DNA of 34,202 bases, from NCBI RefSeq assembly GCF_003182275.1, contig NZ_QGTR01000011.1, positions 1 to 34,202 of the forward strand. Direction: 5' to 3'. Positions 31,601 to 34,202 of this stretch are shown here, in pieces. Within the stretch, counting starts at the first letter, position 1; the number at the start of each line of letters is the position of its first letter. A model generated the notes under the pieces. The model ran no database searches, was not told where the DNA came from, and worked only from the letters and a program-made list of their open reading frames with translations. Source of the stretch: Hoeflea marina. Lineage in GTDB: Bacteria > Pseudomonadota > Alphaproteobacteria > Rhizobiales > Rhizobiaceae. Position numbers and translations under genes: made by a program.

Positions 31601-32187
31601 AGCATCACCCGGGCGCCTGCCCGCGCAGCCACCAGCGCCGCCATCAGGCCGGCCGGGCCGGAGCCGATCACGAGGAGGTCGCAATGCGCCCAGCGCTTGT
31701 CGAAGCGGGCCGTGTCCGGATCGTGCCCGGCCCGGCCCAGCCCCGCCGCGCGGCGGATCACCGGCTCGTAGAACTTTTCCCAGAGCGCCGCCGGCCACAT
31801 GAAGGTCTTGTAGTAGAAACCGGCGCCGATGAAGGGCGAGAGCAGCTGGTTGACCGCGCCGACATCCGTCGCCAGCGACGGCCAGCGGTTCTGGCTCTCG
31901 GCCGTGAGCCCCTCGCGGAGCTCCACCATCGAGGCGCGCAGATTGGGTTCGCGGCGACCTCCGTCGATGACGGTGACCAGCGCGTTCGGCTCCGACGAGC
32001 CGCCGGAGACCAGTCCGCGCGGCCGGTGGTACTTGAACGAGCGGCCCATCAGCCTCACGCCGTTGGCCAGCAGCGCCGAGGCCAGCGTGTCGCCGGCAAA
32101 GCCCTCCAGGCGGCGGCCGTCAAACGAGAAGGAAATGGTCCGCGACCGGTCGATGAGCCCGCCGGAGGAGAAACGCGACGAACTCAT
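28681..32187 (-). CDS. soxA: Sarcosine oxidase alpha subunit fused to gamma subunit
   Basis: This 1168-aa chain starts as SoxA. The N-terminal ferredoxin-like segment is FAGDTLASALLANGVRLMG, and the NAD-binding fold is LLVIGSGPAGLMAALVAARAG at ~170-190. The C-terminal aminomethyltransferase-like folate domain runs to about residue 985 (GRARYGLMLREDGMLMDDG; VLRIEKGFLTHAEIDGRVTP). Residues ~1018-1168 then match SoxG (LLDLGGARVRIGLSGAGARG, AIDLDVFGPGASAPTLFGH, VFSTYARDLAESL). No stop separates them, so the gamma subunit seems fused to alpha. The complex oxidises sarcosine to glycine, yielding H2O2 and 5,10-methylene-tetrahydrofolate. ATG overlaps the soxD stop; AGGA lies nine bases upstream. Confidence 0.92.
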   Translation of the reverse strand: MSSSRFSSGGLIDRSRTISFSFDGRRLEGFAGDTLASALLANGVRLMGRSFKYHRPRGLVSGGSSEPNALVTVIDGGRREPNLRASMVELREGLTAESQNRWPSLATDVGAVNQLLSPFIGAGFYYKTFMWPAALWEKFYEPVIRRAAGLGRAGHDPDTARFDKRWAHCDLLVIGSGPAGLMAALVAARAGARVMLCDEMASPGGRLIRDRVEIGETDGPGFVADAVAELEGLGAKLLTRTTVFGAYDSGVYGAVERLDPAEAGGANERVWRVIARRAVMATGAEERPLVFGNNDRPGVMTASLMRGLANGQAINPGARAAIFTTGSSGHETARDLKRLGVEVAAVIDCRQDIPEADRAASEGLRVLSGHLITDVGGRGAVAAVHVLNTGNGRTETVPVDSLAMSGGWSPVVHLSCQRGDRPAWDGERGLFLPPAPRDGLEAAGAANGSFDLAGCLAEGVAAATRALGALGRKPKKTALPAVREASGGTPGFATLWHVKEAKAKAFVDFQNDVTVSDLGLAVREGYGHVELAKRYTTTGMATDQGKTGNINAIGILAEARGTTPDQVGTTTFRPFYTPVSIGALAGQNVGSHYAPVRRSPLHHWAERHGAVFIEAGQWLRASHFPIEGDAGWKDACDRETLAVRAGVGISDASTLGKIDVSGADAAAFLDRVYTGTMSTLAVGRARYGLMLREDGMLMDDGTASRLAEDHYLVTTTTAAAGEVMAHLEFCSQALWPEMDVNLASVTDQWAQITIAGPRAREVVARVVAEDVSDASFPFMTARPVTLHSGLEARLFRISFSGELGYELAVPFQHGEAVADALLAAGEPFGAAPYGLEALNVLRIEKGFLTHAEIDGRVTPGDLGLGKMVSAKKADFIGRAMLAREGMQREDRGQLVGLVPLKPTQRILAGAHLLEVNATPSMANDQGHVASACWSPHLQSPIGLAMLKRGRDRHGETIVVWDAVRGLETEARVVDPVFLPVADAGIEPERRLAPVMAVTPAVSMLLKDLPSSIEAPARMELLPSAPVALLHGVRSPAARLAALAKAGALGDGTARVVAPGQVLAVGRAGESFADLGERLAADLPAGARLLDLGGARVRIGLSGAGARGVIAQHSAIDLDVFGPGASAPTLFGHVPVQLTASGADSYEVMVFSTYARDLAESLSRAGASV

Positions 32188-32591
32188 TGGCCGGTATCCT
32201 TCATGCTTTTCGTCTTGCCCTTGGTGGTCCTTGTCGCGGTCGGCCTGGCGGCAGCCTCCACCGGCTTCGCCGCAGCCTTGCCCGCAGCCGCCTTGCTTGC
32301 CGCCGGTTTCGCAGCTGCCTGCGCCTGCACCGGCGTCTTCGACGCGTCGCTCACGACGAGCACGTCATGGGAAAACGTATCGCGCTCCACCACCAGCCAG
32401 CGGCGGCAACCGCCCGTATGCTGCCAGTGCTCGCGCATCACGCCGCGGACATTGTCGCGCAGATTGACATAGGCGTGCCAGGCTTCGGGCGCTGCGCCCA
32501 CGGCGGGTCGCATCGGGCCCGCGTCGCCGCGAATGGAAAATTCTTCCTTGGGACGTATGCCGCAATGCGGACAGGTGATCAGGCTTGCCAT
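32184..32591 (-). CDS. soxD: Sarcosine oxidase delta subunit with basic tail
   Basis: This 135-aa small zinc-binding subunit opens MASLITCPHCGIRPKEEF, with the CxxC pair. It carries the SoxD core HWQHTGGCRRWLVVERDT with further metal-binding residues. After residue ~84 comes a tail of about 50 residues rich in Ala, Lys and Pro (AAAKPAASKAAAGKAAAKP), longer than the usual ~90-105 aa subunit. ATG 32591 has a GGAGGGG ribosome-binding site. It lies 12 bp after soxB and overlaps soxA by four bases. SoxD supplies a structural zinc to the heterotetramer. Confidence 0.93.
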   Translation of the reverse strand: MASLITCPHCGIRPKEEFSIRGDAGPMRPAVGAAPEAWHAYVNLRDNVRGVMREHWQHTGGCRRWLVVERDTFSHDVLVVSDASKTPVQAQAAAKPAASKAAAGKAAAKPVEAAARPTATRTTKGKTKSMKDTGQ

Positions 32592-32603
32592 TGTCGCCCC
32601 TCC

Positions 32604-33854
32604 TCAGTGCTGGTTCGGCTGGGCGCCGTGGCCGGTTTCATCGATCGGATAGCCGCGCGCGAAGCGGTCGAGCCGGTAGGCCCTGGTCAGGTCGTGCGGC
32701 GTGCCGGTGGCCAGAAGATGCGCGAAGCACCAGCCCGAGGCGGGCGTCGCCTTGAAGCCGCCATAGCACCAGCCGGCATTGAGATAGAGGTTGTCCACCG
32801 GCGTCCGGTCGATGATCGGCGAGCCGTCCATCGACATGTCCACCACCCCGCCCCAGGCGCGCAGCACCTTGACCCGGGAAACCGCCGGCACCATCGCGAC
32901 GGCCGCCTCCATGACGCTTTCCACCGTCTCCAGATTGCCGCGCTGGGCATAGGAATTGTAGAGGTCGAGCCGGCCGCCGAACACCAGCCCGCCCTTGTCG
33001 GACTGCGACATGTAGAACAGCGCCGCCCCGAAGGTCACCACCTGGTCGATGAACGGCTTGATGCCTTCCGAGACGAAGGCCTGCAGCACCTGGCTCTCGA
33101 TCGGCAGCCGCAAGCCGGCCATTTCCGCCACCCGCGAGGAGTTGCCGGCCGCCGCCAGCCCCAGTTTGGAGCAGCCGATGAAGCCGCGCGTCGTCTCCAC
33201 GCCCTTGACCACGCCGTTCTCGGTTCGGATTCCGGTCACTTCGCAATTCTGGATGATGTCGACGCCGCGCGTGTCGGCCGCCCGCGCATAGCCCCAGGCG
33301 ACGCCGTCATGCCGCGCCGTGCCGCCGCGCCGCTGCAAGAGCCCGCCCTGGATCGGAAACCGCGCATTGTCGAAATTCAGGAACGGCACCATCTCGCGCA
33401 CCTGGGCGCGGTCGAGCAGTTCGGCGTCGTCGCCATGCATCCGCATGGCGTTGCCGCGGCGGGCGAACGCGTCGCGCTGGCCGTCGGAATGGTAGAGATT
33501 GAGCACGCCGCGCTGCGACATCATGGCGTTGAAGTTGAGCTCCTGCTCGAGCCCCTCCCACAGTTTGAGCGAATGCGAGAAGAACGGCTCGTTGCCCTCC
33601 AGCAGGTAGTTGGCGCGCACGATCGTGGTGTTGCGCCCGACATTGCCCGAGCCGATATAGCCCTTCTCGATCACCGCCACATTGGTGATGCCGTGGTTCT
33701 TGGCGAGATAGTAGGCGGTCGCCAGCCCGTGCCCGCCGCCACCGACGATGATGACGTCATAATGCGGCTTCGGCTCCGGCTCGCGCCACGCCGGCTGCCA
33801 CCCGGTGTTGCCCTTGAGCGCCTGGCGGAAGATGTTGAATGCGGAGTATTTCAT
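32604..33854 (-). CDS. soxB: Sarcosine oxidase beta subunit
   Basis: This 416-aa flavoprotein subunit has a dinucleotide-binding motif YDVIIVGGGGHGLATAYYLA at ~32-51 and GSGNVGRNTTIVRANY at ~69-83. The covalent-FMN histidine is in GGTARHDGVAWGYAR (H182). The C-terminal LNAGWCYGGFKATPASGW is the closing FAD motif. It holds the site where sarcosine is oxidised. The start is ATG 33854 (MKYSAFNIFRQ, the family N-terminus). It is the first of soxB-soxD-soxA on the minus strand. Confidence 0.96.
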   Translation of the reverse strand: MKYSAFNIFRQALKGNTGWQPAWREPEPKPHYDVIIVGGGGHGLATAYYLAKNHGITNVAVIEKGYIGSGNVGRNTTIVRANYLLEGNEPFFSHSLKLWEGLEQELNFNAMMSQRGVLNLYHSDGQRDAFARRGNAMRMHGDDAELLDRAQVREMVPFLNFDNARFPIQGGLLQRRGGTARHDGVAWGYARAADTRGVDIIQNCEVTGIRTENGVVKGVETTRGFIGCSKLGLAAAGNSSRVAEMAGLRLPIESQVLQAFVSEGIKPFIDQVVTFGAALFYMSQSDKGGLVFGGRLDLYNSYAQRGNLETVESVMEAAVAMVPAVSRVKVLRAWGGVVDMSMDGSPIIDRTPVDNLYLNAGWCYGGFKATPASGWCFAHLLATGTPHDLTRAYRLDRFARGYPIDETGHGAQPNQH

Positions 33855-33989
33855 GGCCCTGCCCGGTTCGCGGATTCGGCCACAGCAAATGGCCAACCGG
33901 CCGGGAAGTCAACGTGCCCCGGGCCGCGCGCACCGCTTTGTTTAACGATTGCGCGGGGAACGACATTTGTTGGGCGAAAGGCGACGCGG

Positions 33990-34092
33990 GCGCCGACATC
34001 TCCCCCGCAAGAGGGAAACTGGGGTCAGCACCCTGCCGGAACTGTTGGACGGATCCGCAAAGCCCCTCCAGCAATTCCAGTCCCTTGCGGAA
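33990..34092 (-). repeat. RIME-like dispersed repeat, right copy
   Basis: The minus strand of this stretch matches the left-edge repeat: AAGGGA, AATTGCTG, CGTCCAACAGTT and GGGGGAGATGTCGGCG occur in the same order. It lies in the 348-bp non-coding region upstream of soxB. The region from 33855 to about 33990 shows no other feature apart from possible soxB promoter sequence. Confidence 0.65.
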
Positions 34093-34146
34093 ATTTTCGC
34101 CCCTTGCCGTCCACCCCTCGCGCCCCCGTGCCATACTTGCCGCATC

Positions 34147-34194
34147 TTCCGCCAGAACGGATGTTCCGGGGCTACGGACCCCGGGACGGCGGAA
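34147..34194. repeat. Nested palindrome at right edge
   Basis: An outer stem TTCCGCC/GGCGGAA (34147-34153 with 34188-34194) encloses an inner stem CCGGGG/CCCCGG (34166-34171 with 34179-34184). It may be a terminator-like or repeat-family structure of whatever lies beyond the window edge. Confidence 0.4.
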
Positions 34195-34202
34195 GGCGGT
34201 GG

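Noticed and set aside
28780-32472. Plus-strand open frame of about 1230 codons opposite soxA and soxD
   Set aside because: It is a high-GC antisense artefact; the minus strand encodes unmistakable sarcosine oxidase subunits.
1-34202. Search for tRNA/rRNA genes, CRISPR arrays, prophage or intact transposase genes
   Set aside because: No cloverleaf-like sequences, regularly spaced direct repeats, integrase or transposase motifs were seen by eye.

Overview
The window looks like chromosomal DNA from a Hyphomicrobiales (Rhizobiales) alphaproteobacterium. It is GC-rich (roughly mid-60s percent, estimated by eye). Genes are packed with many 1-4 base stop/start overlaps, and there are RIME-like mosaic palindromic repeats, a TAXI-TRAP operon, a rhizobial-type Pho-controlled phn/pho transporter and a soxBDA locus. 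I place it near the Rhizobiaceae/Phyllobacteriaceae (for example Hoeflea- or Mesorhizobium-like) from gene content only. I see 29 protein genes and no tRNA, rRNA, CRISPR array or intact insertion sequence.

Layout. 1-864: non-coding repeat island (RIME-like and other inverted repeats). 865-7470, minus: an uptake and processing operon for an unknown, probably phosphorylated, small molecule. It holds an inositol-monophosphatase-like enzyme, ABC ATPase, binding protein, two permeases, a LacI regulator and a 2H cyclic-phosphodiesterase-like protein. Two copies of the palindrome TGCACAGCTGTGCA sit upstream of the phosphatase and ATPase genes. 7694-14491, minus: TAXI binding protein, fused TRAP permease, DUF1850 protein, DctB-like sensor kinase and DctD-like sigma-54 activator. 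A textbook -24/-12 promoter and two TGGCAA-N4-TTGCC sites spaced 32 bp apart lie upstream. 14765-15064: a low-GC orphan small gene.

15195-21403, minus: phosphorus acquisition. phnD-phnC-phnE-phnE, a HAD-IIA phosphatase-like protein and a Na/Pi cotransporter with a PhoU-like tail. Pho boxes lie before phnD and before the Na/Pi gene, the latter in reversed orientation. 21600-23724, minus: an unrecognised 350-aa protein and an ornithine-cyclodeaminase/mu-crystallin-family enzyme. 23891-25123: two divergent phasins (polyhydroxyalkanoate granule proteins) sharing a control region with two TGCARTGCACAA repeats. The same motif lies upstream of the GNAT acetyltransferase at 25307-25903.

26238-28668, plus: a two-gene surface-lipoprotein export module, a TbpB-barrel-like lipoprotein followed by a Slam (DUF560, type XI secretion) outer-membrane protein. 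This is the most unusual system in the window. 28681-33854, minus: heterotetrameric sarcosine oxidase genes soxB-soxD-soxA, in which the SoxG gamma subunit appears fused in frame to the C-terminus of SoxA. The window ends in a second RIME-like copy, inverted relative to the copy at the left edge.

Start codons were chosen from Shine-Dalgarno spacing and stop/start overlaps; several genes are best read from TTG. All functional calls rest on reading motifs by eye, without database searches.
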